A stretch of DNA of 39,434 bases, from positions 1 through 39,434 of the forward strand of contig CAYWTM010000018.1 of NCBI GenBank assembly GCA_964460185.1, in the 5' to 3' direction. The DNA is from JAVJPJ01 sp040217295. GTDB taxonomy: Bacteria; Pseudomonadota; Alphaproteobacteria; Rhodobacterales; Rhodobacteraceae. Positions 24,078 through 32,859 of this stretch are shown here, piece by piece. Positions within the stretch are counted from its first letter, which is position 1. Every line of letters starts with the position of its first letter. Made by a program: the position numbers and the translations under genes. The notes under the pieces were generated by a model that worked only from the letters and a program-made list of their open reading frames with translations, had not been told where the DNA came from and did not search any database.

Positions 24078-25907
24078 TCAGGCGCTTGTCGTTGACTTTA
24101 CGTAAGTCCCGGGCGCCGGAGCCAGTGATTTAAAGGGGCCTTCACCGGGGATTCGCGCTGGAACCTGTTTTCCCGACCGTTTGGCCAGCCAGGTATCCCA
24201 CATCGGCCACCACGATCCTTCATTATATTGCGCTGCAGCAAACCAATCGTCGGCCGCCCCTGAAACCTCGGGGTTGGTGTAGTGCCCGTACTTCTTTTTC
24301 GACGGTGGATTGACGATTCCGGCGATGTGGCCGGATTCCGACAAGATGAACGTCTTGTCCTTCGATCCCATGCCGACCACGCCGCGATAACTGTCTTTCC
24401 ATGCGGCGATATGATCGGTTTCACACGCGATGGCGCAAACCGGCACCGTGACATCGGCAAGACGCAGGGTTTCGCCCAGGATGTCGAAGCCGTCACTGGC
24501 CAGCCGGTCGCCTTGGCACAAGCCGCGCAAGTACTCGATGGCCATCTTGCCCGGAAGATTGGTGCTGTCGCCGTTCCAATACAGCAAGTCGAAGGCCGGT
24601 GGGGTTTCGCCCATCATGTAGCTGCGCACGGCCGGACCGTAGATCAGGTCATTGGCCCGCAGGAACGAGAAGGTCTTTGACATGTAGTAGCTGTCGAGAA
24701 TGCCTGCGGCATCCACCTGACGTTCGATGGCATCGACAAAATCATCATCGAGGAACGGCGTGAACTCACCCTGTTCCGAAAAATCGGTCAGGGTGGTGAA
24801 GAGGGTCGCCGATTTGATCGACCGGTCGCCACGTTTCTTCAGCAGGGCCATGGTCATCGACAAGGTGGTGCCGGCGATGCAGTAGCCCACCGCATTGACC
24901 TGCTTTTCGCCGGTGATCTCCTTGACCGTCTCGATGGCCGCCAGGTAGCCATCCTGGATGTAGTCCGCCAGCCCGACATCAGCGTAGGAGGTGTCGGGGT
25001 TTACCCAGCTGACCACGAACAGCGTATAGCCCTGGTCGGTGATCCACCGGATCAGCGAATTCTGTTCCTTGAGGTCGAGAATGTAGAACTTGTTGATCCA
25101 GGGCGGAAAGACGATCAGCGGTGTGCGGTGCACGGTTTCGGTTGTCGGCGCGTACTGGATCAGCTCCATCATGCGGTTGCGAAAGATCACGTCGCCCTTG
25201 GCTGTCGCGATATTCTTGCCGACCTCAAAGGCCGAAGGGTCGGCCAGCGTCGGCAACAGCGCGCCGTGATGCGCCTCGATATCGCGCACGAGGTTCTCGA
25301 GCCCCTGCACGAGGCTGGCCCCTTCGGTTTCAACGGCCTTTTCCAGCGCATCGGGGTTGGTCGCCAGGTAATTGGTGGGTGAAAACAGGTCGACCACCTG
25401 GCTGGCGAAGAATTCGATGCGGCGCTTGTCCTTTGCATCGAGGCCTTCCAGTTCGGACACGGCCTTTTTCATGGCCTCCGAGCTCAGCAGGTACTGGTGC
25501 TTGATGTAGTTGAAATAGGGATGGGTGCGCCACATCGGGTTGGAAAACCGCTTGTCGCCGGGCATGTCGTCTTCGGGCGGGGTCAGCTTGCCCTTGGCCA
25601 GTTCCTGCTGCACCTCCATGTAGTGGGTCAGCGCCTGGCCCCAATATTGCACCTGCTGTTCCACCAACTTGGCGGGGTTGTTCAGCATCTCGTTCCAATA
25701 GGCCATGCCTGCCTTGAGATACAGATCCTGGCCCGGGCCGGACAGGCCCGCATCGCCGGGCGCCCGATTGCTCAGCGCTGCGACCAGACGTTTGGACAAG
25801 TCTTCGACCTTGGCCAGGTTTTCATTCAGCCGTTCCAGGTTCTCCCCCATCGGGGCGTCCTCCACTTCGTCGGGTCCCACCTTGATTTTACCTTCTATAT
25901 GGTTCAT
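24078..25907 (-). CDS. phaC: Class I polyhydroxyalkanoate synthase
   Basis: A 609-residue class I PHA synthase polymerising 3-hydroxyacyl-CoA on the granule surface. The nucleophile is Cys343 in the lipase-box-like GYCIAGT; VFPPWINKFYILDL, VSWVNPD, CAIACETDHIA and ESGHIAGIVNPPS hold the conserved Trp, Asp and His regions. An N-terminal helical part (ENLERLNENLAKVEDLSKRL) is as in relatives. The start is uncertain: the ATG at 25907 has AAAGGAG directly against it, while the ATG at 25850 has GGAGG at good spacing and gives 590 residues. The ATG at 25985 would run into phaZ. It is divergent from phaZ and upstream of phaP. Confidence 0.95.
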   Translation of the reverse strand: MNHIEGKIKVGPDEVEDAPMGENLERLNENLAKVEDLSKRLVAALSNRAPGDAGLSGPGQDLYLKAGMAYWNEMLNNPAKLVEQQVQYWGQALTHYMEVQQELAKGKLTPPEDDMPGDKRFSNPMWRTHPYFNYIKHQYLLSSEAMKKAVSELEGLDAKDKRRIEFFASQVVDLFSPTNYLATNPDALEKAVETEGASLVQGLENLVRDIEAHHGALLPTLADPSAFEVGKNIATAKGDVIFRNRMMELIQYAPTTETVHRTPLIVFPPWINKFYILDLKEQNSLIRWITDQGYTLFVVSWVNPDTSYADVGLADYIQDGYLAAIETVKEITGEKQVNAVGYCIAGTTLSMTMALLKKRGDRSIKSATLFTTLTDFSEQGEFTPFLDDDFVDAIERQVDAAGILDSYYMSKTFSFLRANDLIYGPAVRSYMMGETPPAFDLLYWNGDSTNLPGKMAIEYLRGLCQGDRLASDGFDILGETLRLADVTVPVCAIACETDHIAAWKDSYRGVVGMGSKDKTFILSESGHIAGIVNPPSKKKYGHYTNPEVSGAADDWFAAAQYNEGSWWPMWDTWLAKRSGKQVPARIPGEGPFKSLAPAPGTYVKSTTSA

Positions 25908-25953
25908 CTCCTTTGTAGCGATGCCCGGGTGAGGAGGCAAAGCGACGAAATGA

Positions 25954-25979
25954 ACCTGTGCCATCGAGGCTTCACAGGT
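25954..25979. promoter_or_regulatory. Inverted repeat between phaC and phaZ
   Basis: ACCTGTG and CACAGGT, perfect 7-bp arms with a 12-base spacer, centred in the divergent phaC-phaZ gap. This could be an operator for a shared regulator. It does not match the CTGC-N3-GCAG form seen at phaP and phaR. Confidence 0.35.
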
Positions 25980-25998
25980 ATGCATGCAGGAGACGGCA

Positions 25999-27267
25999 AT
26001 GCGCTACCAACTCACCTATGATCTCATGGAATCCATGCGGGTGACCAACCAGTGGCTTGGCTCAACCGCGCGCGCGATGTGTTCTTTTCCCCAGTTGGGT
26101 TTGATCGCGAACCCGGCCATTCAAATGACCGCCGCCTGGGGTGAAGTGGCCGAACGCAGCTTTGCGCGGATGTCGGTCAAGCCGGATTGGGGCATCTTTT
26201 CAATCCCTTCGGTCGATGGTCGCGACCACATGATTTCGGTCGAGACGGTGGTAAAGCGCCCCTTTGGCGATCTGATCCGCTTCAACGTTCAGGGCCGCGC
26301 GCCAACCGGGCGCAAGGTCTTGCTGGTTGCACCGATGTCCGGGCACTACGCGACGTTGCTGCGTTCAACCGTGCTGAGCTTGCTGCCTGATTGTGACGTC
26401 TACATCACAGATTGGCATAATGCGCGCGACATTCCGGTCAGCGTCGGCAAATTCGACATCGAGGATTACACGCTGTACCTCGTCGATTTCCTGCGGAAAA
26501 TGGGGCCGGACACCCATGTGATCGCAGTGTGTCAGCCCGCGCCACTGGCGCTGGCGGCAACGGCCTACCTGGCCGAGGCAGATCCCGACGCGCAGCCCCG
26601 CACCCTGACCCTGATCGGCGGACCGATCGACCCCGACGCGGCCGCCACCGACGTGACCGATTTCGGCAATCGCGTCACGATGGGACAGCTGGAAAAATTC
26701 GTTCTGCAGCGCGTTGGATTCAAGCACGCGGGCGCGGGGCGCATGGTGTATCCGGGGCTTCAGCAGCTTTCGAGCTTCATGGCAATGAATGCCGAAAAAC
26801 ACGCCAAGGCCTTCACCAACCAGATCATGCGCGTGGCAAAGGGTGAAGCGTCCGACCACGACAAGCACAACAAGTTCTATGACGAATACCTGGCCGTGAT
26901 GGACATGACGGCCGAATTCTACATGTCGACCGTGGAACGAATCTTCAAAGGCCTGGAAATCGCGCAGAACCGGTTTGTGGTGGACGGCAAGAAAGTGGAT
27001 ATCGGAAAGATCACCACCGTTGCGGTCAAGACCGTCGAAGGCGGCATGGACGACATCTCGGCTCCTGGCCAATGCATCGCAGCGCTGGACCTGCTGACCG
27101 GCCTGCCCGAATCCAAGAAGGCGTCGTATCTGGAACCCGAAGCCGGGCATTACGGGATCTTCGCCGGCAAGAGCTGGCGCAACAACATCCGGCCCCTGGT
27201 CCTGAATTTCATCGATGCCAATTGCGACGTGCCGAAAACCCCGGTGCGGGGCGTGGCGGCCGAATAG
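25999..27267 (+). CDS. phaZ: Intracellular polyhydroxyalkanoate depolymerase
   Basis: A 422-residue intracellular PHB depolymerase, which mobilises stored polymer. The N-terminus MRYQLTYDLMESMR is typical. Cys178 in AVCQPAPLAL takes the nucleophile position, as the cysteine does in the Ralstonia-type PhaZ. LLVAPMSGHYATLLRSTV and ITDWHNARDIP are further conserved stretches, and EAGHYGIFAGKSWRN near the C-terminus holds the catalytic His. AGGAGA lies 5 bases before the ATG at 25999; the earlier ATG at 25984 lacks a site. It diverges from phaC, so synthesis and breakdown may be controlled together. Confidence 0.95.
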   Translation: MRYQLTYDLMESMRVTNQWLGSTARAMCSFPQLGLIANPAIQMTAAWGEVAERSFARMSVKPDWGIFSIPSVDGRDHMISVETVVKRPFGDLIRFNVQGRAPTGRKVLLVAPMSGHYATLLRSTVLSLLPDCDVYITDWHNARDIPVSVGKFDIEDYTLYLVDFLRKMGPDTHVIAVCQPAPLALAATAYLAEADPDAQPRTLTLIGGPIDPDAAATDVTDFGNRVTMGQLEKFVLQRVGFKHAGAGRMVYPGLQQLSSFMAMNAEKHAKAFTNQIMRVAKGEASDHDKHNKFYDEYLAVMDMTAEFYMSTVERIFKGLEIAQNRFVVDGKKVDIGKITTVAVKTVEGGMDDISAPGQCIAALDLLTGLPESKKASYLEPEAGHYGIFAGKSWRNNIRPLVLNFIDANCDVPKTPVRGVAAE

Positions 27268-27290
27268 CGTCCGGGCCAAAGGGGCTGCGT

Positions 27291-27851
27291 ATGGCAGATG
27301 TCGGGTTTTCCTGCCGATGCGGTCATTTGGCCGGCCATATCACCGGACTTTCGGCAAGGACGGGAACGCGGTTGCTGTGTCATTGCAGCGATTGCACCCG
27401 AAGCCTGCGCCACTACGGGATCGACGCCGACCAGGACGCCGGGGTCGACCTGATCCAGACCAGCCCCGAACGCGTGGTGATCGACACCGGTGCGGACCAG
27501 TTGGGCGTGGCAAGGCTTTCGCCGCGCGGACTGCTGCGATGGTATGCGACCTGTTGCGGAACCCCGCTGTTCAACACCCTGTCGACGCCTGCGCTTCCCT
27601 TGGCCTCGGTACAGACATCACGCCTGTCGGACCCGGACGCTTGCGGGCCCGCAGTCGTCCACGCCTTCCGCAAGATGCCGGACGGCTCGGTGAAGACCCA
27701 GGGCGTCTTGCCGCTTTTGACGGGGTTTCTTGGCCGCGCCCTGAAAAGCCGGATGACAGGCGCCTGGAAAGCCGGCCCGTTCTTCGACGCAAGGACGAAA
27801 TTGCCGGTCGTCGACCCCGAATTGCTGCCGGCCGACGCTGGACGCGGCTGA
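27291..27851 (+). CDS. DUF6151-type cysteine-rich protein (GFA-like)
   Basis: A 186-residue protein starting FSCRCGHLAGHI, then CHCSDCTRSLRH (about 31-42), then ATCCGTPLFNT (about 87-97). This spacing of Cys pairs resembles the zinc-binding GFA (glutathione-dependent formaldehyde-activating) fold, and the family name DUF6151 fits best. No activity is known to me. AAAGGGG lies 6 bases before the ATG. It follows phaZ by 23 bases and is probably co-transcribed with it. A 102-base gap then separates it from the convergent hydrolase; I see no terminator there. Confidence 0.78.
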   Translation: MADVGFSCRCGHLAGHITGLSARTGTRLLCHCSDCTRSLRHYGIDADQDAGVDLIQTSPERVVIDTGADQLGVARLSPRGLLRWYATCCGTPLFNTLSTPALPLASVQTSRLSDPDACGPAVVHAFRKMPDGSVKTQGVLPLLTGFLGRALKSRMTGAWKAGPFFDARTKLPVVDPELLPADAGRG

Positions 27852-27953
27852 TTGGGATTATAAAAAATCAACGTCCAAGGCCAAAAATTGCATGTAACGC
27901 GGGCTAGGCTGTCGATAATGCAACCTACCCCTGCTTTATCCACATCCGCACCT

Positions 27954-28655
27954 TCAGGCATTCAACCACCGCTCGAACGCGGCATTCACGGCATCGGGTT
28001 GTTCCAGCGTGGGCATGTGACCTGCATCCTTGACCACCTCCAGCCGGGCATCCGGGATCAGGTCCGCCATCAATTCATGCCTGTGCAACGGGCATAGCGT
28101 GTCGTGTTCGCCGCACAAGATCAATGCGGGCACGCAGACCCGTCGCAGCACATCTTGCTGGTCGGGCCGGGTCATCAGTGCCCGGGACTGGCGCAAGAAC
28201 ACCTCCGGCCCCAGGCTCATGGCCATGTCCAGAACCAGGTCCAGAACCGCCCCCTGCCCCGGTCCCGGGGCGAGGTAGTTGGGCTTCATCTCATCGCGCA
28301 TCACGGACCGGAGCAGCCCCGCCCTGACCTTGTCCATCTGCGGTCCGCGCGCGGCGGCGACCTCGGCCCTTTCGGCCTTGGGGTTGGTGTCGAGAAGCGC
28401 GATACGCGTCACCCTTTCGGGGGCCTGCGCCATCACCGCCATCGCCACGATGCCACCCATGGACAGACCGGCCAGCGCAAATCGCGGCGGCGCATCAGCC
28501 AGCAGGCTGGCGGCAAGCGCATCAACACGATCCGCCCCCGTGATCGGCGCCACGTGAACGGCGCGCCCGGCGGAAAACCGGGCGATCTGCGGCGCCCACA
28601 ACCGGGCGTCGCACATCATTCCCGCAACCACGACCAGCGGCTCAGCCACCCTCAC
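27954..28655 (-). CDS. Alpha/beta hydrolase
   Basis: A 233-residue alpha/beta-hydrolase. The nucleophile elbow is GLSMGG with Ser65. LILCGEHDTLCPLH carries the acid and DAGHMPTLEQP the His. It begins LVVVAGMMCDARLW, which differs from lipases and esterases with a lid domain. The GTG start at 28655 overlaps the stop of the MetE-like gene by 4 bp (GTGA), so the two are translationally coupled. A second GTG two codons later is possible. The substrate is unknown. It is the last gene of the minus-strand cluster. Confidence 0.87.
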   Translation of the reverse strand: MRVAEPLVVVAGMMCDARLWAPQIARFSAGRAVHVAPITGADRVDALAASLLADAPPRFALAGLSMGGIVAMAVMAQAPERVTRIALLDTNPKAERAEVAAARGPQMDKVRAGLLRSVMRDEMKPNYLAPGPGQGAVLDLVLDMAMSLGPEVFLRQSRALMTRPDQQDVLRRVCVPALILCGEHDTLCPLHRHELMADLIPDARLEVVKDAGHMPTLEQPDAVNAAFERWLNA

Positions 28656-29782
28656 GCGCGGGCGGAGGCTAGTTTGGCACCGTCCGCCAGCGCGCCAAGC
28701 TTCGCATAGGCGATCGCCGGGTCCACCGCGCCGAACCCCGCAAAGGTGCCAAAACCGCAATCGGACCCCGCGATCACCCGGTCCGCCCCCACGATCGCGG
28801 TGAATTTTCCGATGCGTTCGGCCACCAGTTCCGGATGCTCGACGAAATTCGTGGTCGTATCCACAACGCCGGGGATCAGGATCTTGTCGTCCGGGATCTC
28901 GGCCTTGCGGTCGCGGAACACGGTCCATTCATGGGCGTGGCGCGGGTTCGAGGTTTCGAACAGAAGGGAATTCGCATTCACCGACATGAAGGTCGAAAAC
29001 ACCTTGTCCATCGGGATATCGCAGGTATGCGGCCCCTCGTAATTACCCCAACAGATATGGACGCGCACACGCGACGGGTCGATCCCGTCCAGCGCATGGT
29101 TCAGCGCCTCGACATGCGAGGCCGCGATCTTCACGAATTCCGCATCGCTCAGATCGGTGAACAGCATGTGACGGCTCAACGCCAGGTCGGGGCAATCCAG
29201 CTGCAGCATCAGGCCTGCATCGACAATGGTGCGATACTCGTCGCGCATCGCATCGGCCAGGGCCGCCAGATAGGCCTCGCGCGTGGCGTAAAACTGGTTT
29301 TGCAAGAACAACGAGATCACACCGGGCGATGCCGCGTTCATGAACCCCTCGTTCACGCCGTGCCGGTTCATGGCGGCCTTCAGGTTGGCGATGTCCGTTT
29401 CAAGCTCGCCCTGCCCCTTGGATTTCACCTCGCCCACGCACATGGGGCGGGCATATGTCGGCGTACCCCCGTCGGATTTCAGCCGTTCAAGAAAGGACGG
29501 AAACTGTTTCAGGTCGGCGGGCGCGTTGCGCGGGCTGTCGCCGTCAAAACCGGTGTAGCGGTCCTTGACATAGGTCGCGTAGGAGATCTTGGAGGTTTCG
29601 CCGTCCGACACGATATCAACCCCGGCCGCGACCTGTTTGGCAACCGTCTCGTCCACGGCCCGGGTCATGGCGGCGTCGAAGTCCGCCTGGGAATACGGGG
29701 TGTGTTTTTCCCGAGCAAAGATGAAATCCACGACGTCCTGGGTGCGTGGCAAGCTGCCGACATGGGTGGTCTTGATCGTCAT
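28652..29782 (-). CDS. Short cobalamin-independent methionine synthase-like protein (MetE C-terminal family)
   Basis: A 376-residue TIM-barrel protein matching only the catalytic C-terminal half of MetE. All four zinc ligands are present: His242 and Cys244 (VHICWGN), Glu276 (LLFETSN) and Cys342 (AGSDCGF). HVGSLPRT near the start and DGETSKISYATYV are conserved in this short branch. The folate-binding N-terminal half of MetE is absent, so the methyl donor may be something other than polyglutamyl-methyltetrahydrofolate, as in core-MetE or thiol alkyltransferase relatives. It is coupled to the alpha/beta hydrolase. The substrate is unknown. Confidence 0.85.
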   Translation of the reverse strand: MTIKTTHVGSLPRTQDVVDFIFAREKHTPYSQADFDAAMTRAVDETVAKQVAAGVDIVSDGETSKISYATYVKDRYTGFDGDSPRNAPADLKQFPSFLERLKSDGGTPTYARPMCVGEVKSKGQGELETDIANLKAAMNRHGVNEGFMNAASPGVISLFLQNQFYATREAYLAALADAMRDEYRTIVDAGLMLQLDCPDLALSRHMLFTDLSDAEFVKIAASHVEALNHALDGIDPSRVRVHICWGNYEGPHTCDIPMDKVFSTFMSVNANSLLFETSNPRHAHEWTVFRDRKAEIPDDKILIPGVVDTTTNFVEHPELVAERIGKFTAIVGADRVIAGSDCGFGTFAGFGAVDPAIAYAKLGALADGAKLASARA

Positions 29783-29839
29783 GGCGGGGGTCTCCTTGGG
29801 TGTTTTCTCATCGGCGGACGGCGTTGGCTTGCGGTATTC

Positions 29840-29860
29840 GGGGGCATGTCCGCAGCCCCC
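29840..29860 (-). terminator. Hairpin directly after the dipeptidase stop
   Basis: Stem GGGGGC / GCCCCC with a 9-base loop, touching the dipeptidase stop codon. No T-run follows. It may separate dipeptidase expression from that of the MetE-like gene; the remaining gap to 29783 is featureless apart from GGAGAC-like purines before the ATG. Confidence 0.35.
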
Positions 29861-30895
29861 TCAGGCAAGCGTGCGTTTGAGGAAGGCGCGCCAGTTGTCC
29901 GCACAGATTCTGGAAATCAGCGCCTGGCCAAAACCTGCCTGTTCCATCAGGGCGACAAGGTTCGGCAGGTCGGCCGCGCTGTCCAGTCCCGCCGGCATCG
30001 GCGCACCATCGAAATCCGAGCCAAGACCCACGTGATCCTCGCCCGCATGTTCGACCATGTGGGCCAGATGGGCGACCGCATGATCCAGCGCGCCGTGCGG
30101 ATCGCGGCCACCATCGGGGCGCAGGAACATGGTGGCGTAGTTCAGTCCGACCATGCCGCCGGATTGTCCTACCGCGCGCAGCTGATCATCGGTCAGGTTG
30201 CGCGCCCCATTCGACACGGCGCAAGCGTTGGAATGGGTGGCCACCAGTGCCACCCCTTCTTCGCCCACGTCATGGAACCCCTTGAGCGTCATGTGGCTGC
30301 AATCCACCACCATGTGGCGGTCCCGGCAGGCCCGGATCAGGGCGCGCCCCTCCGGCGTCAGGCCGGGGCCGGTGTCACCATCCGACGGAAAGCGGAACGG
30401 CACGCCGTGGGCAAAGGCCGTGGGCCGCGACCAGACCGGCCCGAGCGACCGCAGTCCAGCCTCGAAAAGCTCGTCCAGCCCCTCGCCTTCGGGGCCGATG
30501 CATTCAGCCCCCTCCAGGTGCAGGACCGCCGCCATGGTATCCGCGTCAAAGGCCGGATCCACCTCGTCGGCCTGCCTGATGAAGCGCAACAGCCCCTCAT
30601 TCTCCAGCGCCTGGGCGATGGCGACCTGTGCGGCGACCGGTACGGCCGCCTCGTCGCGCGACAAGGCGGGCGGTAGCGGGATGTCATAGGGCGCGGTGTC
30701 GAACAGCTTGAAATCCAAAGGCAGGTTCGGCGTTGGCGAATAGAGCGCGAAAAAGCCTCCGATCAGCCCGCCCTTGCGGGCCTTCGGCACATCCACATGC
30801 CCCGGCCCGCCATCGCGAAAGACGGCCACGGGATCCCCTTGCACCTTCGACAGGCGCAAAAGCGCGTCGTTGTGGCCGTCGAAGACCGGGGTCAT
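29861..30895 (-). CDS. Membrane-dipeptidase family (M19) metallohydrolase
   Basis: A 344-residue amidohydrolase-fold protein of family M19. The binuclear zinc site is visible: His8 and Asp10 (FDGHNDALLR), bridging Glu128 (LHLEGAE), His201 (DCSHMT) and His221 (ATHSNA), with GLGSDFDG as the later conserved stretch. There is no signal peptide or lipid anchor, so it acts in the cytoplasm, like many bacterial M19 enzymes that act on small D-amino-acid dipeptides or other amides. The start overlaps the bicupin stop by 4 bp. In this cluster it probably hydrolyses a pathway amide, but the compound is not known. Confidence 0.9.
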   Translation of the reverse strand: MTPVFDGHNDALLRLSKVQGDPVAVFRDGGPGHVDVPKARKGGLIGGFFALYSPTPNLPLDFKLFDTAPYDIPLPPALSRDEAAVPVAAQVAIAQALENEGLLRFIRQADEVDPAFDADTMAAVLHLEGAECIGPEGEGLDELFEAGLRSLGPVWSRPTAFAHGVPFRFPSDGDTGPGLTPEGRALIRACRDRHMVVDCSHMTLKGFHDVGEEGVALVATHSNACAVSNGARNLTDDQLRAVGQSGGMVGLNYATMFLRPDGGRDPHGALDHAVAHLAHMVEHAGEDHVGLGSDFDGAPMPAGLDSAADLPNLVALMEQAGFGQALISRICADNWRAFLKRTLA

Positions 30896-31860
30896 GCGAC
30901 GGTCCGGGTCGGGCCGGCGGGATCGTCCGTCGCCACGATATGATACAGGGCCGCATCCCCCGTCATCGAAGGCCAGGCCGTGTGCTGCAGGTTTTCCGGA
31001 ACGCTCATCGTGTCACCGGGGGCCAGCGTCGCCGCGCCCCCCTCCCAGACAACGCGCCAATGGCCGGTGACCGGCATCAGGACCGACGGACGATCATGCG
31101 AATGCATCTCGGTGCTCGAGGATCCACGGGTCACGAACCCCACCTCGAACCCGGGCCTGTCGCGCAGCATGCCGTTTTCGCCGATCACCTGCACCGGCTT
31201 GCGGTCGGCCAGCGCCACCATGTCCCAGTAGCGGGCCACGTGGTTGGGCACGACCTGCGCGGTCGTGGGTTCGGGGAACGTCGCAAGTTCCGCTTCGGTC
31301 AGGACCGGCATGGGAGACATGCCATCGGGCAGGGTCTCGCCCTTCTTGCTGTCGTAGAGCTTGCCCTTTTCCGACAGGATCAGACCGTGGTCATGCGCAT
31401 CCTCGATCACCTGAGGGGCCCAGATCACGCCGCCGCCCGCATCGTCACCGCCAAGGATCGCCATGATCATCCCGTAATCCTGGCCGATATTCTCGAACCC
31501 GCGAAAGATCCCGGTGGGGATGTTGAAGATATCGCCCGGCTCCAGCGTCACCTCACCCGCGGTGCCATACCGCCCCCAGAAAAACCGCCAACGCCCCGAC
31601 AGCACGAAAAACACCTCGGCCGTGCGATGGGAATGAAGCGAGTTCCGGCATTTCGGCGGTTGGCCCGCCGCGCCGATATTGAACCCGTGCGGCAAGGCGA
31701 TATGCACGTGCTGATCGGGGCTTTCCGACACGCCGCCACCGATGATGGTAAAGTTCTCCTTCTGGTCGCTGCCCGGTGTATGGGCGTCGATGAAGGCCGT
31801 CTTGCAGGGTTTCAGATCGCCGTAGCGAACGATACGTTTTTCCATCTCTTGCGGTGTCAT
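30892..31860 (-). CDS. Bicupin domain protein
   Basis: A 322-residue protein with two cupin barrels. The first has LHSHRTAEVFFVLSGRWRFF and LEPGDIFNIPTGIFRGFEN (about 75-130). The second has EMHSHDRPSVLMPVTGHWRV and LAPGDTMSVPENLQHTAW (about 245-300). Both have His pairs that could hold a metal, so it may be a dioxygenase or isomerase of the bicupin type; a pure binding protein is possible. The ATG at 31860 has AGAAAGA upstream; an ATG five codons later is the alternative. It is separated by 15 bases from the preceding SnoaL-type gene and coupled to the dipeptidase. Confidence 0.83.
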   Translation of the reverse strand: MTPQEMEKRIVRYGDLKPCKTAFIDAHTPGSDQKENFTIIGGGVSESPDQHVHIALPHGFNIGAAGQPPKCRNSLHSHRTAEVFFVLSGRWRFFWGRYGTAGEVTLEPGDIFNIPTGIFRGFENIGQDYGMIMAILGGDDAGGGVIWAPQVIEDAHDHGLILSEKGKLYDSKKGETLPDGMSPMPVLTEAELATFPEPTTAQVVPNHVARYWDMVALADRKPVQVIGENGMLRDRPGFEVGFVTRGSSSTEMHSHDRPSVLMPVTGHWRVVWEGGAATLAPGDTMSVPENLQHTAWPSMTGDAALYHIVATDDPAGPTRTVA

Positions 31861-31875
31861 TCGGCTGGATCTTTC

Positions 31876-32859
31876 TCAGGCGGTGGCAAGCAGGATCTGC
31901 TTCCAGACCGCGGTTTCATCGAAAAGCGTGTATTCCCGGCGCAGCATGGGTTCGGGCGTTCCGACCTGCCCGAACTCTGCATGGGTGATACCGAGCACAT
32001 AGACCATCGCCCCCGTTGGCTGCCCGAAGGCCCCCCATCCCTCGTGCTTGCCCCACAGCGACCAGCGGATGGCGGCGCGGGGCGGCATCGCGGGATCATC
32101 GCGGCCAATCTGGTGGTCGATCGTGAAGGCGGCATTGGGGAAGGACGCACGCAACCCCATCCAGAACCTGTCCGCCTCGGCCGGGCCATGGGCAGTCACG
32201 TGACCGGGATATTCCAGATGGCAGGCCCGGTCATAGGTCTGGGGAATGGCGGCCATGTCCGCGCCCATGACGCGCGTCAGCACATCGGCCAGGCGCTGAC
32301 CCCACGGATTGTCATTGCCGCGCCCCGTGTAGGGGCCGGTCATGTCGGTTTCCGGCGTCAGGGGCGGCACACAGGCCCTTGGCCCCCCTTCGCGCTGGAT
32401 CAGATCGGCCGCGTAGTCCCTGGGGTCCCATCCCATCTGCCGCACCACGGCACCCTGATCGCGAATGAGCCACTCGTCATCGATCGTGTTGTTGCGCGCC
32501 GCGCAATCCGCAAGAATACGGTATTCCAACGCCTTGCCGGTCGCCTTTCCGTAAACCCCATCCCCCATGTGGGTGGCGCGGCTGATGATCCGGTGGCTCG
32601 ACAACATGCCATCCTCGGGCGTACCCGACCAGATCACGTCCTCGCCCAAAAGCACCCGGTCGGGAAATTCGGCCAGCGTCGCCATCGTCGCCGCGATCAC
32701 GCCCTGGTTGCCCACCACGACAGACGCAGGCGACCGCACCACGATGTCGCTTGCGTAGTAGTCATGCAGCGTCGCGATCCCGCGGTCCTCCCAGATCTCC
32801 CTGGTGATGCCGATGATGTAGTCGGGAAAATCCCGGAACTTGGGGTCAAACCCGTCCAT
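31876..32859 (-). CDS. Double SnoaL/NTF2-like domain protein 1
   Basis: A 327-residue protein that looks like two NTF2/SnoaL-fold domains. The first (about 10-150) has IWEDRGIATLHDYYASDIVVRSP and EFPDRVLLGEDVIW. The second (about 195-325) has ACHLEYPGHVTAHGPAEADRF and SFPNAAFTIDHQIGRDD. Such domains catalyse cyclisation, hydrolysis or isomerisation without a cofactor. Its ATG follows the LacI-gene stop with no gap (TGAATG). A second double-domain protein lies at 34728-35687, so the pathway seems to use this fold twice. No reaction can be named. Confidence 0.8.
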   Translation of the reverse strand: MDGFDPKFRDFPDYIIGITREIWEDRGIATLHDYYASDIVVRSPASVVVGNQGVIAATMATLAEFPDRVLLGEDVIWSGTPEDGMLSSHRIISRATHMGDGVYGKATGKALEYRILADCAARNNTIDDEWLIRDQGAVVRQMGWDPRDYAADLIQREGGPRACVPPLTPETDMTGPYTGRGNDNPWGQRLADVLTRVMGADMAAIPQTYDRACHLEYPGHVTAHGPAEADRFWMGLRASFPNAAFTIDHQIGRDDPAMPPRAAIRWSLWGKHEGWGAFGQPTGAMVYVLGITHAEFGQVGTPEPMLRREYTLFDETAVWKQILLATA

